DNA from: Rotaria sp. Silwood1
Taxonomy: Eukaryota; Rotifera; Eurotatoria; Philodinida; Philodinidae
Direction: 5' to 3'
NCBI GenBank assembly: GCA_905250075.1
Contig: CAJNOP010000016.1
Location: 186,001-250,000, forward strand
Length of the DNA: 64,000 nucleotides
A program made the translations under genes and the position numbers. Every line of letters begins with the position of its first letter. Position 1 is the stretch's first letter. This document shows positions 49,886 to 61,010 of this stretch, piece by piece. The notes under the pieces were generated by a model, which did no database searches, was not told the DNA's origin, and worked only from the letters and a program-made list of their open reading frames with translations.

Positions 49886-51050
49886 TTGAACTTAGAGATT
49901 TGTATACATTTTACTGCAAATATATATACACTCTTTTCTTCTGATATTGTCGTTTATTTATATTCATTTGAACAGAAAATATACAATAAAAAAAATCAGA
50001 AGAAATATATATTGATAATTTATTCAAGAAAAAAAAATACTTTTTGATCGAGGACTTACAACATGGCATTTCTATTATTTCATCTTTGAATATTATTCAT
50101 AACATCATGGAAAGAAGAGGAAGGGAAAGGGAGGACGGTGAAAATTTCTACCCTATATACTTCAAAAATCATTTTAAATTATATATCACAAAAAAACTAT
50201 GAGTAAAAGTTCTTGTAAACTTTTCTACTTTCTTTGAAATCTACGTGCCCTAATAATATGACAATTCATCTAGCCAGACAACGAATAATATTTTGAAAAA
50301 ATGATCTATTATGAAAAGATATTATATCCTGTGAAAATTAGAAATAAATGTACGGTAATCATTTGAAAAATAAATCAAATCAGATAACAAAAAACAAAAT
50401 GACAATCAAATGAACACTATATATGTTTTATCTTGAGTATAAGAATGATTAGTTTACTTGCACATGAAAATATTTATTGTTGAAATAATTTCTAATTAAT
50501 GGAAGAAATAACTGATCAATCTGTTTCAATTTAACGAATTGTAAAGGTTTCAGGTTTTTAGCGTGGCATGACATCAATTTCCATTCTTCTGAAAACTACA
50601 ATTCTAAAAATTTTAGACAGGATTGACTTGTAAAAGAAGGCATTTTGTTGTATTATTTTCAAGGTAAACGCTTAATCCTAACCCAATATGCGATTCAAAT
50701 ATGGGAAGACTAATCATATGCTAATTCAGTGACTAGACATAGAATGACTCATAAATTAAAGAAAAAAAAACCTGTTTGTCATAATAATTTTATTAGAAAG
50801 AGAAGAACCATCAAACTTTCCATCGGAGGATCGAACGATATTGGATCTATTTTCTAACTCGAGATAGTTCCATATAATGAACCATACTATTGATCTTCTA
50901 GCGCAGTTTAACTCAGGTGGTAGAGCTTGTGCTGTTGTTTGACGATCTGCGATCATCATGTTCTATTTGTGGTTAAAGTTTCACGGCAAAAAACCCTTCT
51001 CTGGATAATTTTCGCCTAGTTGTGCGTCTCTTGTATATGACTGTACATGC
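49886..51050. other. Spacer with a purine-rich tract, no gene
   Basis: A GA-rich tract lies at about 50105-50140. At 50897-50925 the sequence TAACTCAGGTGGTAGAGC resembles a tRNA D-arm/A box, but no cloverleaf or proper B box follows. It may be a relic of a tRNA-derived SINE. Confidence 0.4.
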
Positions 51051-52127
51051 CAGAGTTGGAACCGGGCCGGACAGAACCGGATTTTTGCCAGTTCATCATT
51101 ACAAAATTGTTGTTTGCATCAAAGAATTTTCTCTACTGAAAATGGTTTTTTTTATGATATTTTCAAGTCAGAAGAATGTGTTTGCGAAAGTCTCAATAGA
51201 TATTTTGTCTTCGACTTGACTATAGACGATTGATTGTTCTCTTTATATCTCTATCGATTTCTTCCTCGTGTATCGCTCAATTTAACGTTGATCAAATAAT
51301 TTATTCTCTTGTTCTACTTAGGCAGCTGCCTGAATCAAGAAAAATAAAAATTTCATTTTTATGTTAGATGTGTTATAAACTTGCTTTTTTTTTCTTTTTT
51401 GAAATTAAGATGAAAAACAGATTTGATCTGAATAGCTAATTTATATCGATGTCGGGCTCGAAAAGTCGACGCACCTTGCTATAAAATATGAAGGAAGAGT
51501 TTCAGTCCCAAGTTTTAGTTTCCAGTTCGGAGTAAGGGTGGCGATTTGCTGTTAATTTATAATAATTTTAAATTGGATTTACATAAGTTTAAATTTTTTA
51601 AAATTATTTAAATTTATTTCAATCCAGTTTAAATCAGTATAAATTTAATCTAAACCAAATAAAATTCAATTTAAATTCATTTAATTGGATTTAAATCCTA
51701 TCTGAATTAATGTAAATGGATTTAAATCCAATTAAATGAACTTAAATTGAATTTTATTTGATTTATATCGAATTTATATTGATTTAAACTGGATTTAAAT
51801 AAATTTAAATAATTTTACAAAACTTAAATTTATGTAAATCCACTTTAAACTCGAAACAAATAAAACTTTTTAAAATTTATTTTTAATTTAAATTTCTTAA
51901 AATTTATTTTTGGATTTATAAATTTTTCGTAAACGTAAATTGATCACCCCTAGTTGGGATTTCTGCATGTGAATATTCAATTCCCCTTCGCCAACATTCT
52001 ATGTTAACAGATACTTTTATGGTCGGTTATTTTCGCCGGATGTTTGCCAGTTTGGCTGTAAAATTCGTCCGGCCGGTTGCTGACCGGACCGGACCGGACA
52101 GAAAAAACCTGTCCGGTTCCAACTCTG
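51051..52127. mobile_element. About 1.1 kb element bounded by CAGAGTTGGAACCGG inverted ends
   Basis: The left end CAGAGTTGGAACCGGGCCGG (from 51052) is answered inverted on the right by CCGGTTCCAACTCTG (about 52113-52127). Both subterminal regions carry clustered CCGGAC/GTCCGG motifs, very unlike the AT-rich host. CAG-starting short inverted ends suggest hAT, but the flanking 8-mers do not match, so this may be two separate copies or a rearranged one. A second element (51533-51952) is nested inside. The right end abuts the remaining ADP-ribosyltransferase codons. Confidence 0.5.
51533..51952. mobile_element. Nested palindromic MITE made of TTTAAAT-rich arms
   Basis: The ends TAAGGGTGGCGATTT and, inverted from the right, TAGGGGTGATCAATTT bound a 420-bp, extremely AT-rich palindrome. 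Its halves meet around 51650-51735 and share GGATTTAAATCC-type blocks. The flanking 8-mers GTTCGGAG and GTTGGGAT match at 6 of 8, consistent with a diverged hAT-type duplication. Confidence 0.6.
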
Positions 52128-52999
52128 CATCGGCTCCGTTTGCCCGCATTGACAAAATTAGTTATTTTCCGACAGAAAACGAAGTTCTCTTTTCCTTTTA
52201 CACGATTTTTCACGTTCAGCACATCAAAGAGATCAAAGATAACGGAATGATGTTGTGGCAAGTGGAGCTTACACTTAGTAGTGACAGCGACAATCAGCAG
52301 CTCAATGCTCTTACTAAACGAATGCAGGAGGAGATCACTGGAACCGGATGGGCCAGGATGGGTTTATTGTTATCGAAACTGGGTGAGCATGACAAGGCAG
52401 AACAAGTGTACACGATATTGTTTAAACATATATCTGATGAGAGCAATAAAGCGTATTGTTATAACCAACTTGGACTACTCAAGCATAACCGAGGAGAATA
52501 TAAAAAGGCAATCGAGTTTTACGAAAAATCACTGGATATCAAAGAAAAAATACTCTCTCCGAATCATCTTGATGTGGCTTCTTCCTATAACAACATCGGA
52601 GATGTGTATAAAAATATGGGCGAGTACTCGAAAGCACTTTCATTTTGCGAAAAAGCACTGGACAATGCGCAAAAAAGTCTTCCTCCGAAGCATCTCCTGT
52701 TAGCTACTTCCTATAACAATATCGGTTTGATCTATGACAACGTGGGCGAGTATTCGAAAGCACTCTCATGTTACGAAAAGTCATTGGACATACAGGAAAA
52801 ACTTCTCCCTGCGAGCCATCTCGACTTGGCTACTTCCTACAACAACATCGGTTTGAAGTATAATAACATGGGTGAGTACTCGAAAGCAGTTGCATCTCTC
52901 GAAAAAGCACTCAATATCAAGCAGAAATGTCTTCCTCCAACGCATCCACACATCGCAGTATCGAAAAGAAACATCGAACTTGTGGAAGAGAAATTGTAA
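52001..52999 (+). CDS. Truncated ADP-ribosyltransferase C-terminus fused to five TPR repeats
   Basis: A single 332-codon frame ending TAA. From about residue 42 it reads SASAPFARIDKISYF and then TENEVLFS. This is the end of an arginine-type mono-ADP-ribosyltransferase domain; its Glu-x-Glu catalytic motif appears as ENE. Then come five kinesin-light-chain-type TPRs of about 42 residues, at roughly residues 115-330. Each of the last three has YNNIG, GEYSKA and a Glu-Lys-Ser/Ala-Leu helix. TPRs bind protein partners. The upstream ADP-ribosyltransferase half, including the NAD-binding Arg and Ser strands, is absent: residues 1-40 are encoded by transposable-element sequence (CCGGAC repeats). The annotated ATG is therefore an accident of the insertion, and the gene is best viewed as 5'-truncated, though the TPR part is intact. 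AATAAATAAA follows about 20 nt after the stop. Confidence 0.7.
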   Translation: MLTDTFMVGYFRRMFASLAVKFVRPVADRTGPDRKNLSGSNSASAPFARIDKISYFPTENEVLFSFYTIFHVQHIKEIKDNGMMLWQVELTLSSDSDNQQLNALTKRMQEEITGTGWARMGLLLSKLGEHDKAEQVYTILFKHISDESNKAYCYNQLGLLKHNRGEYKKAIEFYEKSLDIKEKILSPNHLDVASSYNNIGDVYKNMGEYSKALSFCEKALDNAQKSLPPKHLLLATSYNNIGLIYDNVGEYSKALSCYEKSLDIQEKLLPASHLDLATSYNNIGLKYNNMGEYSKAVASLEKALNIKQKCLPPTHPHIAVSKRNIELVEEKL

Positions 53000-55900
53000 T
53001 ATTTTGTTTTTTGCTACAATAAATAAAATTCGTTCCATTCATGTTCTTATGTTCAACAAGAATTGCTTTTTCCATAGAATATTTCTATTCGGTCGCGCGT
53101 GATCAGAAAGACTGCAGAACCCTGCTGGGTGTCAATTTAGAGGTGATTGGACAAGTATGAGTGTCGGCGTGGGAGTGGATGTGAGTGTGTGCATGTGTTA
53201 AGAAAAGACACACATCTCAAACGCATCCTAACCCTTATATCCGCAGTTACGTACACACCTTCAACAATGTTATGATACACACATTTCCTCATCCCCATAC
53301 TTCAAACTGACCCATACCCAGACACTTAAAACATATTCAATGCTTTGAAAACTAGTCGCCGAAAAAGATCAAATAGAAAACCGACGAATATTGATGTGTA
53401 GCGTACGCTTCAGTTGGAATCAATTTTCCGTGCATTCGATCACTCATTAAAATGTGATTTAGTTTAGGTGAAGTTTCACCAATTCACATTAATATGCATC
53501 CAAAATATGTAGGAGAATACTAATGCATTAGATATTTTCATATTTTTCTTAGTCCTGTTAAGCTCACATAAATGAACGAATCGTATCAATCGAATGCATC
53601 TATATTTCATCGTGAAGGGTATTTTTTTTCCGAATGATTCTGATGTACGTCAGCGCTGACAGCACTAGGACTTATTTCTATTCAGGTCATCTGCCAACAT
53701 CATAAGAATGAGAAGCTGACCTGATATGTAGAGGCAACTACTCCCGCTTTTGTCACAAACTCGGAAAGAAACTTATCATTGCGAAAACGATAGTAAAACA
53801 TTTCACGGGTCTCATGGCCACTCGCGATGGGCACGTTTATGCATCATGATATTATGTGGGTCCACAGCATTGCATCGATGGTATACTGATTTACTACAGT
53901 TCTGTCGCAAGTGCAACTGATCTCTATACAGTGTGAAAATACAGCGGATCATTTGGTTGTTGCATGACGACTGATGGCTGGACCTTTGAACGCAAGGCGT
54001 TCATCACATGCTTCTGATTCTATGTTCGTCACTTTCAAAATACAGTATTGTTCATAGATATGAAACCGATAAATTATCGAATTCTCCGATAGCAGCGAGA
54101 AATCGAAGATTGTGGGTGTAGGTGGGTTTGGGGTGTGAGTGCGGTCGTTGCTGTGGGTGTACATTTGAGTATGGAAGCGTATGAGAATATGGGTGCTGAT
54201 CAAGATGTTAGCAATAATCTTTCGCATCTGTCCACACGCCCAATGGAGAAAAAGTAGATACTGATGGGTTTTTGAGTTATAATGGTTTGTAGAAAAGATT
54301 TATCGAAATGTGCCAAAAACTGTCACAATCCATCGTAATCGACTATAATTCAATAGAATCGATCAGAATCTATTAAAGTCACTCAGAACTCAGCGAAAAC
54401 TCATAGACTTTACAATAATATAAAAACGATAAAGAAAACGTGAATTCTGATGGGTTCTAAAAACACGCAAAACGCATCATGATATGCTAAAATTTAGGAT
54501 ATGGGATGAGGTATGGGTATGAATTTTGTCTTAATCCATTCCGACATAACCACATTCACCCATACCCACCCTTACCTATATCGACACCTATATGTTTTTG
54601 TCGAAATATAGAGTACGTGATAGAAAACAATCTGTGAATATTAAAAAAATATTTCTAGAGTCTAGTTTGATCGTCACTTATTTTGCTCATTGTAGATCTA
54701 CTGAAATGCTTACATCGAACACAAGTATTATATTGGCATCACGCTTGCTGTCTGTTGTGTTCTTGCACTTATTCCGATAGGTTATACTGTTTTTACTTTA
54801 TATATTTATCAGCATAAGTAGCTAATGCATGTTGCAAGTTCAAATTGACAGCAGACTTATTTTACAACATTTTTATTCTTTACTGTAAACGTCATCATCA
54901 CAATGACTAAAATATTCATATTTTCTCCTTTAATGCAATTTATTAATATATAAAGAATAAATTAATTCTATGCTTTATGTAAAATAAAGTTTGTCATTGA
55001 TTAGATTTTCAAAAGGTTAATTCATTCTTACTGATGAAAATAAATAAACGTTAATGCATTGTATGTTAAAAAAATGAAAAAATCTAAACAAATAAACAGA
55101 AAAGTTTTGCTATCTATATACAAGAACATTTTCTTTCTTGTTTGGAATCAAGAAAAAGGAACAAAAAATTAATTAATTAATTAAACAGAAATATAGCATA
55201 TCTCTCGAAGCACTTCCATTATCTTTCGTACGATTGATTTTAAGAAAAGCTTTGATCACAATCTCGAAGCTTCCCATATTCAAGTTATTTAAAACAGAAG
55301 TATACAGAAATTTACTTGGATCGTAGTCCTAAATCTAATAGTTGTTTCGCCCGAAAGAAGACATAGAAAAGTTTGTTTCACTGAATTGTACTGTGACCTG
55401 TAATTTTTTCTAATATTGAATTATTTATTTATTGCACTGCTCTATGCGTATTTTTTTTACATATGAAAAAGACATGATAACGGTTTTATTCCCTTTTCTG
55501 AAAGAACGAGAATTGCACGAAAAATTTTTCGTATACTTATCTGTCCGACCAATCAGAATTCTGTAAAAATTAACTCTCTTAAACTCCAGATAAGTCATAG
55601 AATAGCCTTTGCCAACTAATAGGGAGCGTTGCTAAATTTTCTTACTGGTACAGGCAACTCTGCTTTAGCCGTATTATAAGATAATTGATTCTATTTGAAT
55701 ACCGGTTGACTGAAATAAATTAACTGTTTTTTTATGAAGTTTGATCAAAGCTTTTCAAGATCGAGAATTCTAAATTTGTAATCAGCTTCTCGAAACATTG
55801 TAAATTCACATATACTCTGTTACCCACTGTTGAGTAACTAGTAATGTAACAGTAACTTCACTTTCCTAACCATGACGAAAAGGGTTTCTTCTTGATGAAA

Positions 55901-57581
55901 TCCAGACAGACCAATTAGAAGTGGTACTTCATAATCAAATTTATTATACTAATGTATTCTTGAAATATTAATTGGCTACTGAAGGAAAGAAAAGAAAACA
56001 TGAAATGATTAAAAACACTAATTTTAAATAGAATGATATTGTGTAAATGAAGACAAAAAAATTAGTCAGCTCACGAATATTGAGTAGAACTTTTTTGTTT
56101 CATTCCTTTTCAATTTGCTTCATAAGACACTTTGCTGGCTTTGTCCTCTATCGATTGGCAAAATCCAGTTCTCAAGCCCTTTTGAGTACACCTATCGATC
56201 AATTGTTCTATGGATACTACTTTTCAATCATACATTCACGCCGTATGGGTCAAATCTATGGTTTTTTTCTAATATAAATGGTAGTAGCAATCAAGAATAT
56301 TGAGTATTAATACTAAAAAATTCATAGGTCTATAAGTTTTTAGAATTCTCTTACATCCATAACGATTACTCGTATAGAAAAATGGCTTGTCAGTTGAGTC
56401 CATTTAGAAAGAAAGTTTGGAACTCAAGTCTTTTCCCAGCTCCATAATACTAATACAAAATATCTGAATTGAAAATCTCTAATGGATGAGTGTCTTTTCA
56501 AAAATAATCGTTTGACAGACAAACGATCTGTCTTATTTATATCTGAAGGGACAAATAAGTGATTCCATTATTTTCAATCAATTTCAAAAAAAGAAAAAGA
56601 AACATTTCAATCGGAAAAGTCAGTTTAATCAAAGAAATGAATCGAAATCATCAAAGTTTTTTCTTTTTCTTGTCCAGACATGTGCTATTGCTTCCACAGA
56701 CATATATATTAGGGATATTTCAGAAGTTTAGAAGCGATTTAAAAAAATCCATTGTTCGTGTATTCGAGTAAAGCAAAGCTTTTGCTATTTAAGGAGATTA
56801 TTGAACCTATTTAGTACCAAATGATTACAAAGTTTCAATCGATTGAGAGAAGATACACGCCTACACTCTGATCTAGAACCCGTAGTCTTTGATTAATTTT
56901 AGGACATTACTTTCTGTTGGTTTCTATTAATAAACCAAACAAAAGCGGTCTTTCTAGTGAAACATTGTACTTTTCTATATTGTTTTTAGTAATTTTTATT
57001 AGTTTTGAATATTCATATTTGATAGAAGTATTATCAAAACTATATTTTGAGTAAATAATTATTCATTTTATCCTGACAATTGAGAAATATGATTGCAGCT
57101 TACATGTTGCCGAACATTTTTCATCGAAACATGACCTGAAACAGTATATTTAGTTCAGACATAAGATAACTTATCCTTCATTATAAAGCACTATAGTCGG
57201 AAAAATGTTAGCGAGTAATCATGCTGGGTGATATCTGTTTGCATCAATTAAAAACATTCTTTTGGACTTTCAATATAAACGTTCTACCTCTATTATCAGT
57301 AATGTTGATTCAAATGATTACAAGAGTTAATTTTTCACAAAGTTAAATATTACTACACAATTGAAACGTAGCTGTCTTATCTCAATAGTTGCAGAATTAT
57401 TGTCAAGGATAATTCAAAATTTTCGAGAATTGGATAAATTGTTTTTCATCAATAGTCCTTGATGATAAGGCTTGATGTTCATAGGAGAGTAATTTCAGAA
57501 CAGAACTAAGATGAACAATAGTAATAAAATTCATGTATTTCAGTTATATTTCTTATACTATTTAATAAGTCTTTGCTCAAA
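53000..57581. other. Spacer with G-rich and C-rich telomere-like stretches
   Basis: No supported gene over 4.5 kb. Between about 53150 and 54590 there are degenerate G-rich stretches (for example TGTGGGTGTAGGTGGG at 54111-54126 and GATATGGGATGAGGTATGGG near 54499). These are matched by C-rich ones (CCCATACCCACCCTTACC near 54561). The remainder is ordinary AT-rich DNA with short frames. Confidence 0.45.
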
Positions 57582-57805
57582 ATGTTCAATTTATTCATCT
57601 CATCAAACCATATAAAAGACTTACGTATCCGTTTCATATATGGACTTCATTCATTAGAACATTGTGTTCAAGCACAGTAAGTATTTATACTCTCTTGTTC
57701 TTGTAATTTCAAGCAATATTTACAATTTTTTTTCTGCTTATTAATAGATAGAAAGGATTGAAACGTCTATATGATCTTGTACAGCAAAGACAACCAGCGA
57801 AATGA
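57582..57805 (+). pseudogene. Fragment resembling an rRNA 2'-O-methyltransferase (MRM1/RlmB family)
   Basis: An ATG at 57582 opens a frame whose end reads RIRFIYGLHSLEHCVQA, followed by a donor-like CA|GTAAGT at 57677. About 75 nt later, after an acceptor-like TAG, KGLKRLYDLVQQRQPAK ends at TGA (57803-57805). Together these resemble the N-terminal substrate-binding module of SpoU-type rRNA methyltransferases: an IYGxHxVE segment, then a Lys/Arg-rich segment and LY. The two pieces do not join in frame with the visible splice sites, and no methyltransferase core follows. It is probably a gene fragment or pseudogene; the family match is from memory. Confidence 0.35.
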
Positions 57806-58302
57806 TTGTACTGAATCTGTGTTTCGAAAAAGATCGATGTGGATATGCATAAAGAAGAGATCTATATCCATTTGTTAGACTCTCCATAGTTTACCAAGTG
57901 CCTACTTTTAAATTCTGAATTTTGCAGCGCCTCTTTCTATTCTATATCTATAGTTAAACATTACAAATGGACTTTGCTACTATATAATAATCAAAATATT
58001 CATGTAGAGTTAATAATTTTTTGTCATTATCAAAGTTGTTTGTCGTTTGAATAAGATTGACTAACTCTGTGTACTTTTAATGATATTATTTAAAAAAAGC
58101 AAAAAAGTACAGATGGATCTTTCGAGAAAAACAGAAAGCAAAATGACCAAAAAAAAAGAACGTTGAGTGACGACATTGATAAAGTTAGATAATAAATACA
58201 CATATCTATAAGAAGAGAAAAAAAAACGAAGCATTCTAAATTCGATCTTGCTTTTCGTTTATTCTGTTTATTAGATTAAATTAATTTTAATATTCGAACA
58301 AC
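57806..58302. promoter_or_regulatory. Upstream region of galectin gene 1
   Basis: AT-rich non-coding DNA between the methyltransferase fragment and the first galectin ATG. No definite TATA box or other motif could be assigned. Confidence 0.3.
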
Positions 58303-59703
58303 ATGTATCAAAATTTTTCTGTTTCTACAAGTTTTGGATTAGTAAAATCTTTTGAGTCTCTATTTTTTCTTATGAAATTTAAAACTTTATTCTTTTTATA
58401 TTAGCCTGTACCTTATCAAACACCAATATCACCACCACTTTCAGTTGGTACACAAATTCATGTTAGTGGTACACCTACTGGTAGTCGGTAAATTAATTTA
58501 TTTTAACTTTATGTTTTTATATATCTTTAATAATCTAGATTCGAAGTCAATCTAAAAAATTATCAGGATGATATTGTCCTACACTTCAATCCACGTTTTG
58601 ATGATTATGCACTCATACTAAATAGCGGTATAATATGAAAAAAATTATAAATGTGCTCTAAGAATTATTGTATGATCTTGTTATATTTAGCTCAACGAGG
58701 TGCATGGGGTCAAGAAGAGCGTCAGTCATTACCAATGCAACGTGGAATTCGATTTACATTGGTTATTATGGCTACAAATAATGGTTTTAATGTATGTCAT
58801 ATAATGTTTTAATAAGGAAATTTCAATTTTGTCTTTCTTTCAAATATACAAAAGATTGCTGTCAATAATTCTCATGTTTGTGAATTCTATCAACGAATAC
58901 CAATGCATTTAGCCCAATTAGTCGAAGTTAAAGGTGATATTAATTTAGAATCAGTTCAAGTTTATGCAGGAGGTATGGGTAGTTCGATGGGTTTTCCGTC
59001 AATGGGATCTAACATACCCTTCGGTCAACCATCGTTTGGTGGAGGTTTTAACGTTGGTTTCGGATTTCCATCAGCTCCTCCTGTCATTGCAACACCCTCT
59101 TTTCCAGTACGTATTTTCTTTTAATGTTGTTTTCTTTCACAAATTCTTATTTCAATAATCTCATATAGATGGGAGGTGGTGTACCATCCATACAATCATG
59201 TAGAATACATACTGGCTCTCGTATTTTTGTTCGTGGTTTTATTCCTCCTGGTGCAAATCGATTTGAACTTAATTTATTACAAGGATATACAGATAATGAT
59301 GATATTGCTTTTCATTTTAACCCGCGTTTTGATGTACGTACAATTGTTAAAAATCATCGACGAAATGGTCAATGGGGTCAAGAAGAAAATCAACCATTTC
59401 CATCCTATATGCCTTTAATGCCAGGTACACAAATTGATTTACAAATTACATGTAATCCAGACAGATATACAGTAAGAGATAAATATTTTTATTATTTATT
59501 AAGACAAAAAAAAACTAAACGTTTACTTTAGGTATACATGAACAACAGTCTTATTGCTGAATTTTATCACAAAATTCCACCTGGATTTGTAAGTGTTATC
59601 GCAAAATGGATATATTTATTTTTTTTAAATCGAAATATATGTTTAGGTTATGGCTCTTCAATATAAAGGCGATATCACAGTTACAGGTGTTGGTCAATTG
59701 TGA
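58303..59703 (+). CDS. Tandem-repeat galectin with Gly/Phe/Pro-rich linker (galectin gene 1)
   Basis: A beta-galactoside-binding lectin, normally exported without a signal peptide. Eight exons (58303-58341, 58405-58487, 58539-58627, 58691-58791, 58855-59106, 59169-59471, 59532-59588, 59647-59703) close in frame to 326 aa. The first exon is the least certain part. CRD1 (about residues 14-145) has the galectin signature HFNPRF, then an Asn, then WGQEER, followed by NNSHVCEFYQRIP. CRD2 (about 190-326) has HFNPRF and WGQEEN, with NNSLIAEFYHKIPP. In CRD2 the last Arg of the usual W-x-x-E-x-R motif is replaced by Asn, so its sugar preference may differ. The linker of about 45 residues is rich in Gly, Phe, Ser and Pro (SMGFPSMGSN and GGGFNVGFGFP), resembling the flexible or self-associating tails of galectins 3 and 4. 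The AATAAATAAA region near 59796 is a candidate polyadenylation signal. It lies upstream of, and parallel to, galectin gene 2. Confidence 0.88.
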
Positions 59704-61010
59704 AAAGATATTACACGTTTTATTATTGATTGTTTTTCTTTTGAAAAATGCTTAATTCAATTTAAATAATTTATCGTATGTTTTTTTTAATGAAATAAAT
59801 AAAAGACTTGAGCGATATCTTGAAAGTACTATCTTTATTGATTATGGCACACTCAACAATTCTTCACAGAAAGAAGTTATTTATATAAAAAGAAAAACTT
59901 GTAGCTTGTACTTTTGAATCATTGAGAATCCTATTGATAATTAATTCTTATTTTTGTTATTTTTTTTTTACAATAAATTCACTAATTATTCAGATGCACA
60001 ATTATAACAATTTTACATTAAAGCATAGCACTCTGGATTGATAGACATCCTCTTGCTCAAACTTCTTGTCATTGACTACACTAATCATTTCAAACTATTC
60101 CTAATGCAAAATAGTACAATGAATAGTCATGTTCATAGGGATGCAACAAATCCTATTTTTCTACATAAAGATTGTAAATTTTCGGTATGAAGACCGATCA
60201 AATCCTACCAAATCTTTGTGTCGATTATAACCAGTTTTATTTGCTCTATTCGATAATGGTATAAAATGACCAAATCTAACCAAGAAACATCTAAGATTTG
60301 GTAGGATTTGGTGAAAATATGACAGTTTTTACCAAATGTTGAAAGTTTATTGGTTAGATTTGGTCATTTTATACCATTATCGAGTAGAGCAAATAAAACT
60401 GGTTATAATCGACACAAAGATTTGGTTGGATTTGATAGGTCTTCATACCGAAAATTTACAATCTTTATGTAGAAAAATAGGATTTGTTGCACCCCTACAT
60501 GTTCATTTTTCGAAATTTTATCGAAAATTCTGTCTTTGAATTCTGTTCGTATGTATTGTGACAAAACGTCCTATTCACCCACACCCTAAAAATATTGTTA
60601 CACTCGATAATCTCTTTTACTTTTCAAAATCTAAGATATGACGATGTAAAAAAAACCACTATCATTACGAGTGTAATAGAACTAAAACTGTTGTGTTGAT
60701 CATGTCTTTTCTCTTTTTTTCTCAGGCCACTATTGTTGTCCTTCTGATAACATTGTTGATTAGTATGAAGGACCACGAAGTATCTATGTATGCTTGACTA
60801 TATTTTTTTTTTCTTGTCGCTACCTTGTTTGATCGCCGAGATAAGATTTCAATGTAGTGAATAAGTATGTTGTCATCTTATCTTCTTCTCGTTTCTTCTC
60901 TACCATCAAATACTAGATTATATAAATTAAGTAATTTTTGCTTATACGTTACTTCTTCACATACTTACCACAAAGTGAACAACTCTTCAACACTTACTAT
61001 TTAGCTAAAG
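59704..61010. other. Intergenic region between the two galectin genes
   Basis: Contains the hAT-type palindromic element at 60136-60497 and otherwise AT-rich DNA. ACTATTTAG ending at 61004, six nt before the galectin 2 ATG, resembles a splice or trans-splice acceptor. Confidence 0.5.
60136..60497. mobile_element. Near-palindromic hAT-type MITE with 8-bp target duplication
   Basis: A 362-bp element whose halves are complementary over almost the entire length. The ends are TAGGGATGCAAC and, inverted from the right, TAGGGGTGCAAC. It is flanked by the perfect 8-bp duplication CATGTTCA (60128-60135 and 60498-60505). The outer arms share AAATCCTATTTTTCTACATA and continue with few mismatches to the centre near 60315. 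It has no coding capacity. Arms this similar imply a fairly young insertion, or structure-maintained similarity. Confidence 0.88.

Noticed and set aside
50897..50965. tRNA-like A box (TAACTCAGGTGGTAGAGC)
   Set aside because: No acceptor stem, anticodon stem or standard B box can be built around it. At most it is a tRNA-derived SINE relic.
52004..52261. Minus-strand frame across the transposon/ADP-ribosyltransferase junction
   Set aside because: It is complementary to the supported plus-strand frame and contains repeat-encoded residues.
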